A stretch of 64,000 nt of DNA from Salinivibrio socompensis S35 (GCF_000513715.1 NZ_AQOD01000020.1:1-64000); one strand, 5' to 3'; shown: positions 20,645 through 31,058, counted from the stretch's first letter. Program-made: numbers and translations. The notes: generated from the letters alone by a model not told the origin.

Positions 20645-21891
20645 ATGCTAAAGCGTGACATGAATATCGCGGATTATGACCCAGCGCTGTTTGCGGCGAT
20701 GGAAGAAGAAAGTACGCGCCAAGAAGAACATATTGAACTGATTGCGTCAGAAAATTACACCAGCCTCGCGTGATGGAAGCGCAAGGCTCTCAACTGACCA
20801 ACAAATATGCCGAGGTACCCAGGTAAACGTTATTACGGCGGCTGCGAATACGTCGATAAAGCCGAAACCTTGGCGATTGAGCGTGCGTGTGAGTTGTTTG
20901 GTTGTGAGTATGCCAACGTTCAGCCTCACTCGGGCTCACAAGCAAATAGTGCGGTCTACATGGCACTGTTAAACCCAGGCGATACCGTACTCGGCATGAG
21001 CCTAGCTCACGGTGGCCATCTAACCCATGGCTCGCCAGTCAACTTTTCGGGCAAGCATTATCATGTGATCCCTTACGGTATCGATGAAGCAGGTAAAATT
21101 GATTACGAGCAAATGGAACAGCTTGCGCTAGAGCATAAGCCAAAAATGATCATCGGTGGCTTTTCTGCCTATTCACAAGTGGTGGATTGGAAGCGCATGC
21201 GTGAAATCGCTGATAAAGTCGGCGCATGGTTATTGGTCGATATGGCGCACGTGGCGGGTTTGATTGCCGCGGGGGTTTATCCCGATCCGTTGCCGCATGC
21301 ACACGTGTCACCACGACCACGCACAAAACGCTTGCGGGTCCTCGCGGTGGCTTGATCTTATCGAATGCCGGTGAAGACATTTACAAAAAGCTCAACTCTG
21401 CTGTGTTCCCTGGCGGCCAAGGCGGCCCATTGATGCACGTGATTGCCGGTAAAGCGGTGGCGTTTAAAGAAGCTATGGAACCAGAGTTCAAAGCGTATCA
21501 GGCTCGCGTGATTGATAACGCACGCGCAATGGTGAAGGGGTTCCAGGCGCGCGGTTATAAAATCGTATCAGGCTCAACCGATAACCATCTGCTATTGGTT
21601 GATTTAATTGATAAAGACATTACCGGCAAAGAAGCGGACGCCGCGTTAGGCGCAGCCAACATTACGGTAAATAAAAACAGTGTACCGAACGATCCGCGTA
21701 GCCCGTTCGTCACGTCAGGTATTCGTGTGGGGACGCCAGCGATTACCCGCCGTGGCTTTACCGAGCAAGATGCCGAGCAGCTCGCGCATTGGATGTGTGA
21801 TGTGCTTGATAACATCAACAATGAGCAAGTGATTGCAGAAACGAAAGAGAAAGTCCAAGCCATCTGCCGTCGTCTGCCCGTGTATGCGTAA
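20645..21891 (+). CDS. glyA: Serine hydroxymethyltransferase (three frameshifts)
   Basis: A PLP enzyme interconverting serine plus THF with glycine plus methylene-THF. It starts [13 protein letters not shown]. The frame breaks near 20765 ([15 protein letters not shown]), near 20814 ([18 protein letters not shown]) and near 21306 ([19 protein letters not shown]); the missing bases sum to four and restore 416 residues, the standard length. The PLP lysine is the K in TTTTHKTL. Three separate lesions in a normally vital gene suggest read errors. Followed by a terminator and then nrdR, the usual gammaproteobacterial order. Confidence 0.93.
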
Positions 21892-21918
21892 TAAATCTGT
21901 TCATTTTGTCTGACAAAT

Positions 21919-21941
21919 AAGGCGTCTTCGGGCGCTTTTTT
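21919..21941 (+). terminator. Probable glyA terminator
   Basis: Imperfect stem AAGGCGTC / GGGCGCTT around TTCG with a T6 run. Weaker pairing than the other terminators. Confidence 0.6.
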
Positions 21942-22063
21942 CATATTTGTTGGGGCGCGGGGCCGACCTAAAACACAAATCCCGTATTCCGTTTTTTCAG
22001 ACAGGCTTTTCCAACCTCTCAAATCGGTTACACTAGCGAGACAATATTGAGGAGACGACGTGC

Positions 22064-22512
22064 ATGCATTGTCCATTCTGTGGTGCTACCGACACCAAAG
22101 TGATCGATTCTCGACTCGTGGCTGATGGCCATCAAGTTCGCCGTCGTCGCCAGTGTTTGGCGTGCGCTGAGCGATATACGACGTTTGAGATGGCAGAATT
22201 AGTCATGCCGCGGGTGATCAAAACCAACGGGAATCGAGAGCCCTTTGACGAAGAAAAATTACGGGGCGGTATTCAGCGTGCTCTGGAGAAGCGCCCTGTC
22301 AGCACAGATGATATAGAAAAAGCGATTAATAGCATCAATCGCGTTTGCGCGCGACGGGCGAGCGGGAAATTGGATCAGCCATGGTCGGTAACTTGGTCAT
22401 GGAAGCACTCAAGGAACTTGATAAGGTGGCATACATCCGCTTTGCCTCGGTTTATCACAGCTTTGAAGATATTCGCGAATTTGGTGAAGAGATTGCACGG
22501 TTACAAAAATGA
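22064..22512 (+). CDS. nrdR: Transcriptional repressor NrdR (frameshifted)
   Basis: Represses ribonucleotide reductase genes in response to dATP/ATP. Zinc ribbon at the N-terminus: CPFC (3-6) and CLAC (34-37); ATP-cone domain from about residue 49 ([16 protein letters not shown]). One base is missing near 22342 ([17 protein letters not shown]); restoring it gives 149 residues and the family ending EEIARLQK with TGA at 22510-22512. It overlaps the ribD start (ATGA) and leads the riboflavin operon, a common arrangement. Confidence 0.93.
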
Positions 22513-23638
22513 CAATTAACCACCAAGATCAAACCATGATGCACGCGCTTTGACGTTGGCTGCCCAAGGCCGTTATACCACCACACCCAACCCCAATGTT
22601 GGTTGTGTCATTGCCCACGGTGATGAGATCGTGGGCGAGGGGTTTCATATTGCGCCAGGTGGACCGCACGCTGAAGTGTATGCCTTAAACGCCGCCGGTG
22701 AACGTGCGGCGGGCGCGATCGCCTATGTGACCTTAGAGCCATGCTCGCATTATGGCCGTACGCCGCCTTGCTGTGATGCGTTGATTGCCGCTAAAGTCTC
22801 GCGTGTGGTATGTGCCATGCAAGATCCTAATCCTCAAGTGGCAGGGCGTGGTATCGCACGGCTGCAACAGGCAGGTATTGAGGTTGTGATAGGCGTGATG
22901 GCTGAGCAGGCAACATCACTCAACCCTGGCTTTATCAAACGTATGCAAGCTCAGATGCCGTATGTGCAGCTCAAGCTAGCGGGCAGCCTGGATGGGCGGA
23001 CCGCATTAGCTAACGGGAAAAGCAAATGGATCACCGGTGAGTCTGCGCGTGAAGATGTGCAGGCATTTCGTGCGCAAGCCAGTGCCATTTTATCGACCAG
23101 CGCTACAGTATTAGCCGATAACCCCAGCCTAAATGTGCGTCGTAGCCAGCTATCTCGTGCCGTCCTCGACCATTATCCGCAATCTGTACTGCGCCAGCCC
23201 ACTCGGGTGATCCTAGATAAAGATAATAAAACCTCTCCGCAGGCGACCGTCTATCAGCTCGATGGCGAGGTGATCCGTATTGTTGATACACCGAGCAATA
23301 AGGTATGGCCGGATAACGTCCAGGAATGGGTGATGCCACATGCCTCGCTCAGCACTATTCTTCGCGCACTGGCTGAGTATGACATCGACAAGGTGTGGGT
23401 GGAAGCAGGCGCGAGACTGGCGAATCAGTTATTAACTGAGTCGTTAGTGGATGAGCTCATTGTTTATCAAGCGCCGGTATTGCTAGGCGCAGATAGTCGT
23501 CCTTTGGTCGCTTTGAACGGGTTACAAACGATGGATGACGCGCCGCGTTTCCATTTCAATCAGGTCAAGACTGTCGGTGACGATGTTCGCTTAACCGCGA
23601 TGCTCTCTGAGCATGCCGTCATAACGCAAGAGTATTAA
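22509..23638 (+). CDS. ribD: Bifunctional riboflavin deaminase/reductase RibD (frameshifted)
   Basis: Second and third steps of riboflavin synthesis. ATG at 22509 overlaps the nrdR stop; one base is missing near 22552 ([20 protein letters not shown]), giving 376 residues when restored. The deaminase domain has [10 protein letters not shown] and [11 protein letters not shown] (zinc ligands and catalytic Glu). The reductase domain begins about residue 155 ([15 protein letters not shown]) and contains [15 protein letters not shown]. Followed 4 bases later by ribE. Confidence 0.93.
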
Positions 23639-23642
23639 GACG

Positions 23643-24305
23643 ATGTTTACTGGAATTATCGAAGCGATGGGCCGTGTCCAAAAACTGACCCGTCGCGGAC
23701 AAGACATGACCGTCACTATCGACAGTGGTGGCCTCGACCTTTCTGATGTCAAACTGGGTGACAGCATCGCCACCAATGGGGTGTGCTTAACTGTGGTCGC
23801 AGTGAGCGCAACCGGTTATAGCGCCGATGTATCTTCAGAAACCTTGGCGCGTTCGTCGCTCGGCGTCTTATCGGTTGGCGATAACGTTAACCTCGAAAAG
23901 GCGATGCTACCGACCACGCGGTTTGGTGGACACATGGTCTCTGGCCATGTGGATGGCCTAGGGGAAGTCACCTCCGTTAGCCAAACGGGCCGTGCATGGG
24001 AGTATTGGATTGCGTTGCCCCCGACATTAGCGAAATACGTGGCGTTAAAAGGGTCGATCACGGTTGATGGGATTAGTTTGACAGTGAACGAGGTTAACGG
24101 CAGCGATATCAAACTTACCATTGTGCCGCACACGGCCGAGCAAACCACCATTCAACACTTTGCGCCAGGGCGTAGGGTGAACATCGAAGTGGATGTGATC
24201 GCCCGATACCTTGAGCGACTGATGCTAGGCGATAAAGCGGCTGAACCGACACAATCAACGGGGGTTAGCTTTGAAACGCTTGCCCGTTCCGGCTTTTTGA
24301 AATAA
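23643..24305 (+). CDS. ribE: Riboflavin synthase, alpha subunit
   Basis: Dismutates two 6,7-dimethyl-8-ribityllumazine molecules to riboflavin. 220 residues with two tandem lumazine-binding folds, the first starting [10 protein letters not shown] and the second around [12 protein letters not shown]. Family motif SLTVNEV is present in the second half. Intact; the same gene is named ribC in some species. Sits between ribD and ribBA. Confidence 0.95.
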   Translation: MFTGIIEAMGRVQKLTRRGQDMTVTIDSGGLDLSDVKLGDSIATNGVCLTVVAVSATGYSADVSSETLARSSLGVLSVGDNVNLEKAMLPTTRFGGHMVSGHVDGLGEVTSVSQTGRAWEYWIALPPTLAKYVALKGSITVDGISLTVNEVNGSDIKLTIVPHTAEQTTIQHFAPGRRVNIEVDVIARYLERLMLGDKAAEPTQSTGVSFETLARSGFLK

Positions 24306-24315
24306 GGAATCCAAG

Positions 24316-25424
24316 ATGGCAATAAGTAGCGCCCAAGAAATCATTGACGATATCCGCCAAGGTAAAATGGTGGTGTTGATGGATGACGAAGATCGCGAGA
24401 ATGAAGCGATTTGATCATTGCGGCCGAAGCGATTACGCCAGAGGCGATCAATTTTATGGCGACCCACGGGCGTGGTTTGATTTGTTTAACGCTGACCCAA
24501 CAGCGTTGTCAGCAACTTGGATTGCCCTTGATGGTGTCAGACAATAATGCCCAATTTTCGACCGCCTTTACGGTGTCGATTGAGGCGTCTGAAGGCGTGA
24601 CCACCGGTATTTCGGCGGCAGACCGCGCGCGTACCGTGCAAGCGGCGGTAGCCCCGAATGCCAACGCAGCCGACTTAGTGCAGCCGGGGCATGTTTTCCC
24701 ACTGATGGCGCAAGAAGGGGGCGTATTAACGCGTGCGGGTCATACTGAAGCCGGTTGCGATCTGGCGCGATTAGGCGGCTTTAATCCGTCTTCTGTGATT
24801 GTTGAGATCTTGAACGAAGATGGCACCATGGCGCGTCGTCCTGACTTAGAAGTGTTTTGTGACAAGCATGGTATCAAGCTTGGCACGATTGCGGACTTGA
24901 TTGAGTACCGTAACTTAAATGAAACCACCATTGAGCGCGTCGCCGAATGTACATTGCCGACCGAATTTGGTGAGTTTGATCTCGTGACCTACCGGGATAC
25001 CATTGATAACCAAATTCATTACGCGATGCGTAAAGGCGAGATCTCTGCCAATCCGACCTTGGTGCGGGTCCATCTGCAAGATACGTTTACCGATCTACTC
25101 CGCTCAGATCGCACCGCTGAGCGCAGCTGGGGGCTGACTCGAGCCATGTCGCGGATCAGTGAAGAAGGGGGCGTATTGGTGATTTTAGGGAAAGAAGAAA
25201 CGCCTGACTCCATTATCAACAAAGTTAAAGCCTTTGAAGCGCAAGATAAAGGCGAGAAACCGGCAGGCGCGAAATGGCAGGGCACTTCACGCCGAGTCGG
25301 GATTGGTTCACAGATTTTGGCTGATTTGGGGGTTAAACAAATGCGTTTGCTCTCTTCATCGACTAAACGTTATCACGCGCTGTCAGGCTTTGGTTTGAAT
25401 GTGGTTGAATACGTGACCGAATAA
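24316..25424 (+). CDS. ribBA: DHBP synthase with degenerate GTP cyclohydrolase II domain (frameshifted)
   Basis: The N-terminal RibB domain makes 3,4-dihydroxy-2-butanone 4-phosphate from ribulose 5-phosphate: motif [10 protein letters not shown] (about 22-31) and [12 protein letters not shown]. One base is missing near 24411 ([16 protein letters not shown]); restored length 369. The C-terminal half has the RibA fold outline (VRVHLQDTF, then [13 protein letters not shown]) but lacks the zinc-binding cysteines of GTP cyclohydrolase II, so it is probably catalytically dead; true GTP cyclohydrolase II must be elsewhere. Confidence 0.92.
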
Positions 25425-25547
25425 ATACTTAAGGGAAGCCGTGAGCGCTTGGTCGTTTCCCCAAGACACTGAGCATGGTGTCAATGGTGAAAAGTATGTT
25501 AGAATCGCGCGGTTTCTCATTCCGGAAAGCAAGTCACAGGAAGGCTC

Positions 25548-26018
25548 ATGAACGTAATCGAAGGTGCATTTGCCGCGCCCAATGCGCAGGTTGCTATTGT
25601 TATCTCTCGCTTTAATAGTTTTATCAACGAGAGTTTGCTAGAGGGTGCGGTTGACGCACTGAAGCGCCAAGGCCAAGTCAACGACGATAATATCACCGTG
25701 GTACGTTGTCCCGGTGCCTACGAGTTGCCTGTGGTGACCCAAAAGCTGGCGAAAAGCGGTCGTTATGATGCGATTGTCGCACTAGGGTCAGTGATCCGCG
25801 GCGGCACACCGCATTTTGACTATGTTGCCGGAGAATGTAACAAAGGGTTGGCACAAGTGGCACTGGAGTATGAAACCCCAGTCGCTTTTGGTGTGCTGAC
25901 AGTAGACACCATTGAGCAAGCGATCGAACGCGCAGGTACCAAGGCTGGTAATAAAGGGGCAGAGGCTGCACTGAGCGCGCTTGAAATGGTGAATGTTCTG
26001 TCCCAAATTGAATCCTAA
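25548..26018 (+). CDS. ribH: 6,7-dimethyl-8-ribityllumazine synthase
   Basis: Condenses the RibB product with the pyrimidine intermediate. 156 residues; [40 protein letters not shown] (catalytic His) and [12 protein letters not shown] are all standard. Preceded by its own 120-base gap with a possible -10 (TATGTTAGAAT); SD AGGAAGG. It ends at the base before the nusB start codon. Confidence 0.95.
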   Translation: MNVIEGAFAAPNAQVAIVISRFNSFINESLLEGAVDALKRQGQVNDDNITVVRCPGAYELPVVTQKLAKSGRYDAIVALGSVIRGGTPHFDYVAGECNKGLAQVALEYETPVAFGVLTVDTIEQAIERAGTKAGNKGAEAALSALEMVNVLSQIES

Positions 26019-26483
26019 ATGGGGGTTAAAGTGAAACCAGCCGCACGGCGTAATGCTCGCCAATTCGCATTGCAAGCCATTTACACATGGCAAATCGCAA
26101 AAGGAAATGTCGCTGATATTGAAGCGCAGTTTTTGGCCGCAGATAAATACGAAGAAGAAGATGAGCACCAGAAAACAGAACCCCTTCTTCGCGATCCGGA
26201 AACTGATGTTGCGTATTTTCGTATCCTGTTCAGTGGTGTTGCGCTCAGCCATCAAGAGCTTGATAGCAAAATGCGTCCATATTTGTCTCGTCCATTACAG
26301 GATCTTGACGACATGGAACACGCTTTATTGCGTCTCGCGATGTATGAGCTGATCAAGTGTGATGATGTCCCCTATAAAGTTGTCATCAACGAAGCCATTG
26401 AGTTGGCCAAACGCTTTGGTGCGGAAGACAGCCATAAATTCGTCAATGGTGTCTTGGATAAAGCGTATCCTCGGTTACGTTAA
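26019..26483 (+). CDS. nusB: Transcription antitermination protein NusB
   Basis: 154 residues; binds boxA RNA with S10 in rRNA antitermination complexes. Conserved [16 protein letters not shown] at the N-terminus and [20 protein letters not shown] with the ending [15 protein letters not shown] at 26019 directly abuts the ribH stop, so the genes are coupled. The acidic insert EEEDEH near residue 45 is mild variation. Followed by a clear terminator. Confidence 0.95.
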   Translation: MGVKVKPAARRNARQFALQAIYTWQIAKGNVADIEAQFLAADKYEEEDEHQKTEPLLRDPETDVAYFRILFSGVALSHQELDSKMRPYLSRPLQDLDDMEHALLRLAMYELIKCDDVPYKVVINEAIELAKRFGAEDSHKFVNGVLDKAYPRLR

Positions 26484-26496
26484 TCCCTCCTTACTA

Positions 26497-26518
26497 GGCC
26501 AGCCATGCTGGCCTTTTT
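26497..26518 (+). terminator. Terminator after nusB
   Basis: Stem GGCCAGC / GCTGGCC (26497-26503, 26507-26513), loop CAT, T5 tail. Confidence 0.88.
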
Positions 26519-26545
26519 ATTGATCTAACCCGATAACTGATTTTT

Positions 26546-27534
26546 ATGACGCGCAATGAATTTGATTTGATTCGCGATTATTTCGCACGTCAGCCGGTTA
26601 ATCGTCGAGATGTCGTACTGGGCATTGGCGATGATTGTGCGATCACTGAGGTACCCAACGGCTGCCAACTTGTGGTGACCACCGATACCTTAGTCGAAGG
26701 CACACATTTTCTTCCTTCAGCCAGCGCATCCGATGTGGGGCACAAAGCCTTAGCTTCTAACTTGAGTGATCTTGCCGCGATGGGCGCAATGCCTGCTTGG
26801 TGCTCACTCGCTTTAACCTTACCCGACGCCGATGAAGCTTGGGTCGCTGGTTTTTGTCAGGGGTTTTCCGCCCTCGCTGAATACTTTCAGGTTCAGTTAA
26901 TTGGCGGTGACACCACGCGAGGGCCTAGAAGTATTACCATGACGTTGCATGGTCATGTTCCCAAAGGCAGGCACTGACGCGTTCAGGTGCTAAGCCTGGA
27001 GACTGGATCTATGTCACGGGCACGCTGGGGGAAAGCCAAGCTGGGCTTGATTATGTACTGGGTAAACCCGTCGTGGATGAGGCACGTGCCAATAGCCTGA
27101 TTAACCGCCATTATCGTGCTCAACCGCGTGTTGCGGTGGGACAGGCACTGCGGGGCATTGCCTCGGCTGCCATTGATATCTCCGATGGTCTCTATGCAGA
27201 TTTAACCCATATTCTCAAAGCCAGTGATGTCGGGGCGCAAATTGAGATCACACGGCTACCGATTTCTGAGCGTTTACTCGCCGATGTTGATCGCGAAGTA
27301 GCCGCACAAAAACTGGCCCTGACCAGTGGCGAGGAATATGAACTCTGCTTTACCGTTCCTGAAATGCATCGCGGTACACTCGATACCGTGTTAAAACACA
27401 GTGGCATTAAGGTGCAGCGTATTGGTCAAATCAATGGCCACCGTACCCTTGAATTAGTCGCACAAGGTCAACCACTTGATTGGGCGCTTGCCGGTTGGGA
27501 TCATTTTAAGGACTCAAATTATGACGGATCCTAA
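26546..27534 (+). CDS. thiL: Thiamine-monophosphate kinase (frameshifted)
   Basis: Last step of thiamine diphosphate synthesis. Starts MTRNEFDLIRDYF; motifs GIGDDCAI, TTDTLVEGTHF and LIGGDTTRGP (nucleotide and Mg sites) are present, as is SAAIDISDGLYADL later. One base is missing near 26968 (HVPKG|ALTRSGAKPGDW), restoring 329 residues. Its end overlaps the pgpA start by 14 bases, so the pair is co-translated. Confidence 0.93.
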
Positions 27535-28015
27535 ACATCGTTTATCTTTGTCTAACCCTATCCATCTATTGGCATTAGGGTTTGGCAGTGGTCTATCGCC
27601 GATTATGCCCGGTACCGTTGGGACGGTGTTTGCGATACCGTTTTACTGGGGGCTAGTGACCTTCGGCGGGATTGCTGCGCTTTGGGTTGCCATTGTGGTT
27701 GGCGGTATCGCGGGTATTGCGATCTGTGGGCGTGCATCTAATGACATGCAAGTCCATGATCATGGTGCCATTGTTTGGGATGAATTTGTCGGCTTTTGGT
27801 TAACCATGGCGCTTGTCCCAGCGACAGATTGGAAGACGGTACTGGCTGGCTTTGTGTTGTTCCGACTTTTCGATATGGTAAAGCCTTGGCCGATCAGCTG
27901 GCTAGACAAACATGTTCATGGCGGTTTGGGTATTATGGTTGATGATATTCTTGCCAGCGTGATGGCAATGCTAAGCTTGTGGCTCTTAACTGTTTATGTG
28001 CCTGCGCTTTTCTAG
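27521..28015 (+). CDS. pgpA: Phosphatidylglycerophosphatase A
   Basis: 164 residues; dephosphorylates PGP in phosphatidylglycerol synthesis at the inner membrane. Motifs: GSGLSPIMPGTVGT, IVWDEFVGFWLT and FRLFDMVKPWPI, with three or four membrane helices. ATG at 27521 has AAGGA 8 bases upstream inside thiL. End of the nusB-side operon. Confidence 0.94.
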   Translation: MTDPKHRLSLSNPIHLLALGFGSGLSPIMPGTVGTVFAIPFYWGLVTFGGIAALWVAIVVGGIAGIAICGRASNDMQVHDHGAIVWDEFVGFWLTMALVPATDWKTVLAGFVLFRLFDMVKPWPISWLDKHVHGGLGIMVDDILASVMAMLSLWLLTVYVPALF

Positions 28016-28035
28016 CGTTCAGCGCCAATATAGGT

Positions 28036-28111
28036 TGGCGCTCCCACAGGGACTCGAACCCCGATCGATCGCTTAGGAGGCGACTGCTCTATCCTGTTGA
28101 GCTATGAGAGC
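28036..28111 (-). tRNA. tRNA-Arg (anticodon CCU)
   Basis: Minus-strand cloverleaf: acceptor GCTCTCA / TGGGAGC, anticodon stem GTCGC / GCGAT around loop CTCCTAA (anticodon CCT), T-arm with TTCGAGT loop, encoded CCA. Reads the rare AGG codon. Lies between pgpA and flgT; such tRNA genes are common integration sites but no attachment repeat is seen here. Confidence 0.95.
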
Positions 28112-28129
28112 GTGCGACCATTATACGTA

Positions 28130-28158
28130 AAAACAGGCGCGATTTAAGCGCCTGTTTT
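28130..28158 (-). terminator. flgT terminator
   Basis: An 11-bp stem AAAACAGGCGC / GCGCCTGTTTT (28130-28140, 28148-28158) between the flgT stop and the tRNA, symmetrical enough to work in both directions. Confidence 0.75.
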
Positions 28159-28161
28159 CAT

Positions 28162-29294
28162 TTAGTTAAGCCCTTTGGTCACGATATCGCCGATTTGAAT
28201 GCTTCCGGTTAAGGTTTGAGGCTGAACAACCGCTTCCGCACTACTCTCATACACGCGCGCGACTGTTAGTGTGATACCACTTTTTCGCCGTTGGGTGCGC
28301 ACAATGCCCAAGTCATCGGTGAAAGAAGCGATATGCCATAGAGTTAATTGATCGCCTTGCTGCACGCCATTAATACGCCCAACATTAATTTGTGCAATGT
28401 TCTCTTTCAATGACAAAATCTTAGGCTTGCTGGCACGACAGGCTAGGGAAGACTCCAAATCTAATAAAATATTTCGGCTCATCCGGCGTGCCATCTGCCA
28501 TACGGCGACTGCCAGAATCGCGCCGTCTGCGTATCCACTTGGCTGTGTCGCTCAAAGGGCCAGTGTGCAACATCACGATATCGACGTTGAAAGATCACTT
28601 CCCCACTATCACTGTCCATCGCTTGGACATTGACCGCCAATTGGCGGTTATTTTGTGCCTTGCCGAAACCACTGGTATCCGTAGTGGCAGATAAATCGGT
28701 GATCGCGCCTGTCACAACAAACTGCGCGTCTTTGTCTTCTGCGAGCATAGCAACAGCGCTTGGCATATTGGGTGATACATCCACATTGGCGATCCCGCGT
28801 CCGACAAAGCTTTGTGCATGCTGTGTGATTTCACGGTTTAAAAGCACCGAAAAGTCGTCACCGAATTGATAGATCCCCCCTAGAGCTGCTTGTTGTGGCG
28901 AAACAATGGGAAAGCGGGTTAACACCAATCCTTTTTTATACTGCGTCTTGTGGCAAGCGTTTGCCGAGGGGTAAATATCTAGCCGCAAATTCACCACATA
29001 ATTGCCACCCTGAGTGCCTTCCTCCAGCACTTGCACCTCGCGCACCGCGTTACCGCTGAACTGATAGCCAGGTTTTACTTGTGTATAGAAACGTTTGAGC
29101 TGCTGCAAACTGCCTACATCGGCTCCGGCAAAGCGCACCGCGTCGAAGGTTGCCGCTTCGAATGCTCGCACGCGTGCCGCTTGCTGGCTTTCGAGTATAG
29201 GAGAACTGGCTGATACTTCATACCAGGCAGCTTGCGTGAACGGAGCGACAACAACGCTAATAATCAGTGTTAACCGCGCCAAAAGGGTTTTCAT
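28162..29294 (-). CDS. flgT: Flagellar H-ring protein FlgT (frameshifted)
   Basis: A periplasmic protein of the Vibrio H-ring that surrounds the LP-ring and is needed to assemble MotX/MotY and a stable outer-membrane flagellum. ATG 29294 starts a signal peptide (MKTLLARLTLIISVVVAPF, cut after TQA) and the mature protein begins AWYEVSASSPIL. One base is missing near 28492 (SPYG|MARRMSRNILLDLE); restored length 377. Divergent from flgOP, the normal Vibrio arrangement. Confidence 0.9.
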
Positions 29295-29426
29295 AGTCAA
29301 GATCTCACTTAGTGGGTATGGAAATTGCTTTCACTTTATTAACGCGTAGGGTAACGGCCTACCAATAAGATGACGCAAAGACGCTGATGCAAGTTGTGTT
29401 CCTAAATGAGAACGAGCAATCTAGGG

Positions 29427-29453
29427 TAAAGGTTTGACGACATTGACCGATAC
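29427..29453 (+). promoter_or_regulatory. Sigma-28-like promoter for flgOP
   Basis: TAAAG-N14-ACCGATAC (29427-29431, 29446-29453) resembles TAAAG-N14/16-GCCGATAA and lies 52 bases before flgO. A weaker sigma-54-like element (GG and TTGC spaced correctly at 29314-29328) lies further upstream. Confidence 0.55.
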
Positions 29454-29505
29454 ACTAGATAACACACTTGTCTCACATCGATGACTGAGCGCGGAGCATG
29501 ATACG

Positions 29506-30141
29506 ATGAAAAAGTGGATAGTGGCGATAGTAGCGCTATTGGTAACAGGCTGTGCTTACACGCCAATCTATAACGGCAAAGAGCCGTATTCAGGCAGTGA
29601 ATTTTTTCTTAAGCAGCGGCCACGCCACACACTCGACTATTTTTTAAATAGTATGGCGGATGAACTTTTAGCGACCAACGCTTACCTGACGGCGCGAACA
29701 CCTCTGGCCGTGACCTCGTTTGTCGACCTGCAAAAAATGGACGAAACGAACTGGTTAGGAAACACCGTTACCGAAGGGTTGATTTACCAGATGCAAAGCC
29801 GCGGTTTTACCGTCGTTGACTTTAAGTCAACCGGCGCTATTCGGGTGACGGAAGAAGGTGATTTCACCATCAGTCGTGACTGGAAAGAGCTTAACCCTGA
29901 GCAGCAAATTGAATATGTATTAACAGGGACCATGCTCCGCCAAGGGGGTGGGGTGTTAGTTAATGCACGTGTTATCGGTATGGAGTCTCGCGTTGTTGTC
30001 GCCTCGGCGCAGGGCTTTTTACCCGCCGATCGGATTGGTCGTGATATCGATAGCTTGTATAAGGTGCGTAAGCGCGATGGCGTGATCATTCGAGATGATC
30101 AAAACCGCGTGAAACGTGAAACCGTCGTACTGAAGCCCTAG
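29506..30141 (+). CDS. flgO: Flagellar outer-membrane lipoprotein FlgO
   Basis: 211 residues with an N-terminal lipoprotein signal (MKKWIVAIVALLVTGC, lipobox VTGC, Cys16). The body YFLNSMADELLATN, LTARTPLAVTSFVDL and VLTGTMLRQGGGVLVNAR is typical of FlgO, which forms the outer-membrane disc/H-ring region of the sheathed polar flagellum with FlgP. First gene of flgOP, followed 24 bases later by flgP. Confidence 0.88.
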   Translation: MKKWIVAIVALLVTGCAYTPIYNGKEPYSGSEFFLKQRPRHTLDYFLNSMADELLATNAYLTARTPLAVTSFVDLQKMDETNWLGNTVTEGLIYQMQSRGFTVVDFKSTGAIRVTEEGDFTISRDWKELNPEQQIEYVLTGTMLRQGGGVLVNARVIGMESRVVVASAQGFLPADRIGRDIDSLYKVRKRDGVIIRDDQNRVKRETVVLKP

Positions 30142-30165
30142 CATAGAAAAGAGTAAGGGAGACAA

Positions 30166-30600
30166 ATGTTGAAAAAACATGGATTGCTTTTTGTCGCGTT
30201 ATTGATGGTTTCTGCGTGTCAGCCCCTGACAAAAATGAAAGAAGAGAGCATTATTTCGGCGGTTGGCATGGCCTCGATCAGTGCGCAACAAGGAGCCACC
30301 CAAGAAGAGAAAGAAACGCGAGCGATGCGTGCGTCTAAAGTGGACGCCTATAAAGAGCTGAGCGAGCAAGTCTATGGATTACGCGTCAGCAGCCGCGCGA
30401 GCGTTAACGATCAAAGTTTAGGCCGCGACAGCACGCAAGGCGCAGTCGATGGTATTATTCGTGGGGCGGAAGTTGTGGCGAGTTATAAAGTTGGTGATAG
30501 CTACGTGACCGAACTTGAGCTAAACCTTGAGACAATGAAAAAAATGAAACGTTACGGAGAGTCACAGCCCGTGCCTAACAACAATTCTATTATCTTCTAA
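30166..30600 (+). CDS. flgP: Flagellar outer-membrane lipoprotein FlgP
   Basis: 144 residues with lipobox VSAC (Cys18). Core: AVGMASISAQQGATQEEKE, MRASKVDAYKELSEQVYGL and VVASYKVGDSYVTELEL, the LPP20-like fold known from FlgP. It builds the basal disc at the outer membrane. SD AAGGGAG is good. A 13-bp tandem duplication overlaps the stop codon. Confidence 0.9.
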   Translation: MLKKHGLLFVALLMVSACQPLTKMKEESIISAVGMASISAQQGATQEEKETRAMRASKVDAYKELSEQVYGLRVSSRASVNDQSLGRDSTQGAVDGIIRGAEVVASYKVGDSYVTELELNLETMKKMKRYGESQPVPNNNSIIF

Positions 30601-30622
30601 TTGTACCTACTAATTGTACCTA
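30597..30622. repeat. 13-bp perfect tandem duplication at the flgP stop
   Basis: CTAATTGTACCTA occurs twice in a row (30597-30609, 30610-30622). The first copy contains the flgP TAA. It lies in the short gap between convergent flgP and flgN. Confidence 0.85.
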
Positions 30623-30623
30623 A

Positions 30624-31058
30624 TTACGCTTTGACGTTTGTTCCGAGCGTTTTTCTGCCTGAGGCATTACCGTCTTGGTTGTAGGTCAGTTCTGATTTAC
30701 CGCCACTTTCTTGGAATAAGTTGCGCAGACGGTGAATACTTAAACTGGCTCGCTGTAATGCAACGCCATTGGTTTCATTTTGCTGCTTACAGGTGGACAA
30801 GCATGTTTGGATAGCGCTGACGTGCTCACGCATGGCTTGGTCATGGTGGAGCGAGTCACGTTCAGCGTGACGACTGATTTGCGCATCATTTCGCTGAATT
30901 TCATTGATTAAAACTTGTTTTTCTTTCGCAATGGCTTCGATGTCATCGGAAACACGGCTCGCGATGACACTGGCTTCTTGTTCCAGAAGCGTTTGGAGCG
31001 CTTGAACACGCTCACGCTGTTGCTCAACAAGCGTTATTAGGGGCGCAGTAGGACTCAT
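30624..31058 (-). CDS. flgN: Flagellar chaperone FlgN
   Basis: 144 residues, almost wholly helical and coiled-coil-like; the cytoplasmic chaperone of hook-filament junction proteins FlgK and FlgL. Start ATG at 31058 (MSPTAPLITLVEQQ). Conserved end region LRNLFQESGGKSELTYNQDG, whose YNQDG-type tail is usual in Vibrio FlgN. Downstream of flgM, 15 bases apart, under the same promoter. Confidence 0.85.
   Translation of the reverse strand: MSPTAPLITLVEQQRERVQALQTLLEQEASVIASRVSDDIEAIAKEKQVLINEIQRNDAQISRHAERDSLHHDQAMREHVSAIQTCLSTCKQQNETNGVALQRASLSIHRLRNLFQESGGKSELTYNQDGNASGRKTLGTNVKA

Noticed and set aside
24306-25547. FMN riboswitch for the riboflavin genes
   Set aside because: The short gaps before ribBA and ribH lack the conserved RFN element blocks, and ribD overlaps nrdR.
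28036-28111. Integration site at tRNA-Arg
   Set aside because: The tRNA is complete, with ordinary chromosomal genes on both sides and no repeated 3' tRNA fragment in the window.
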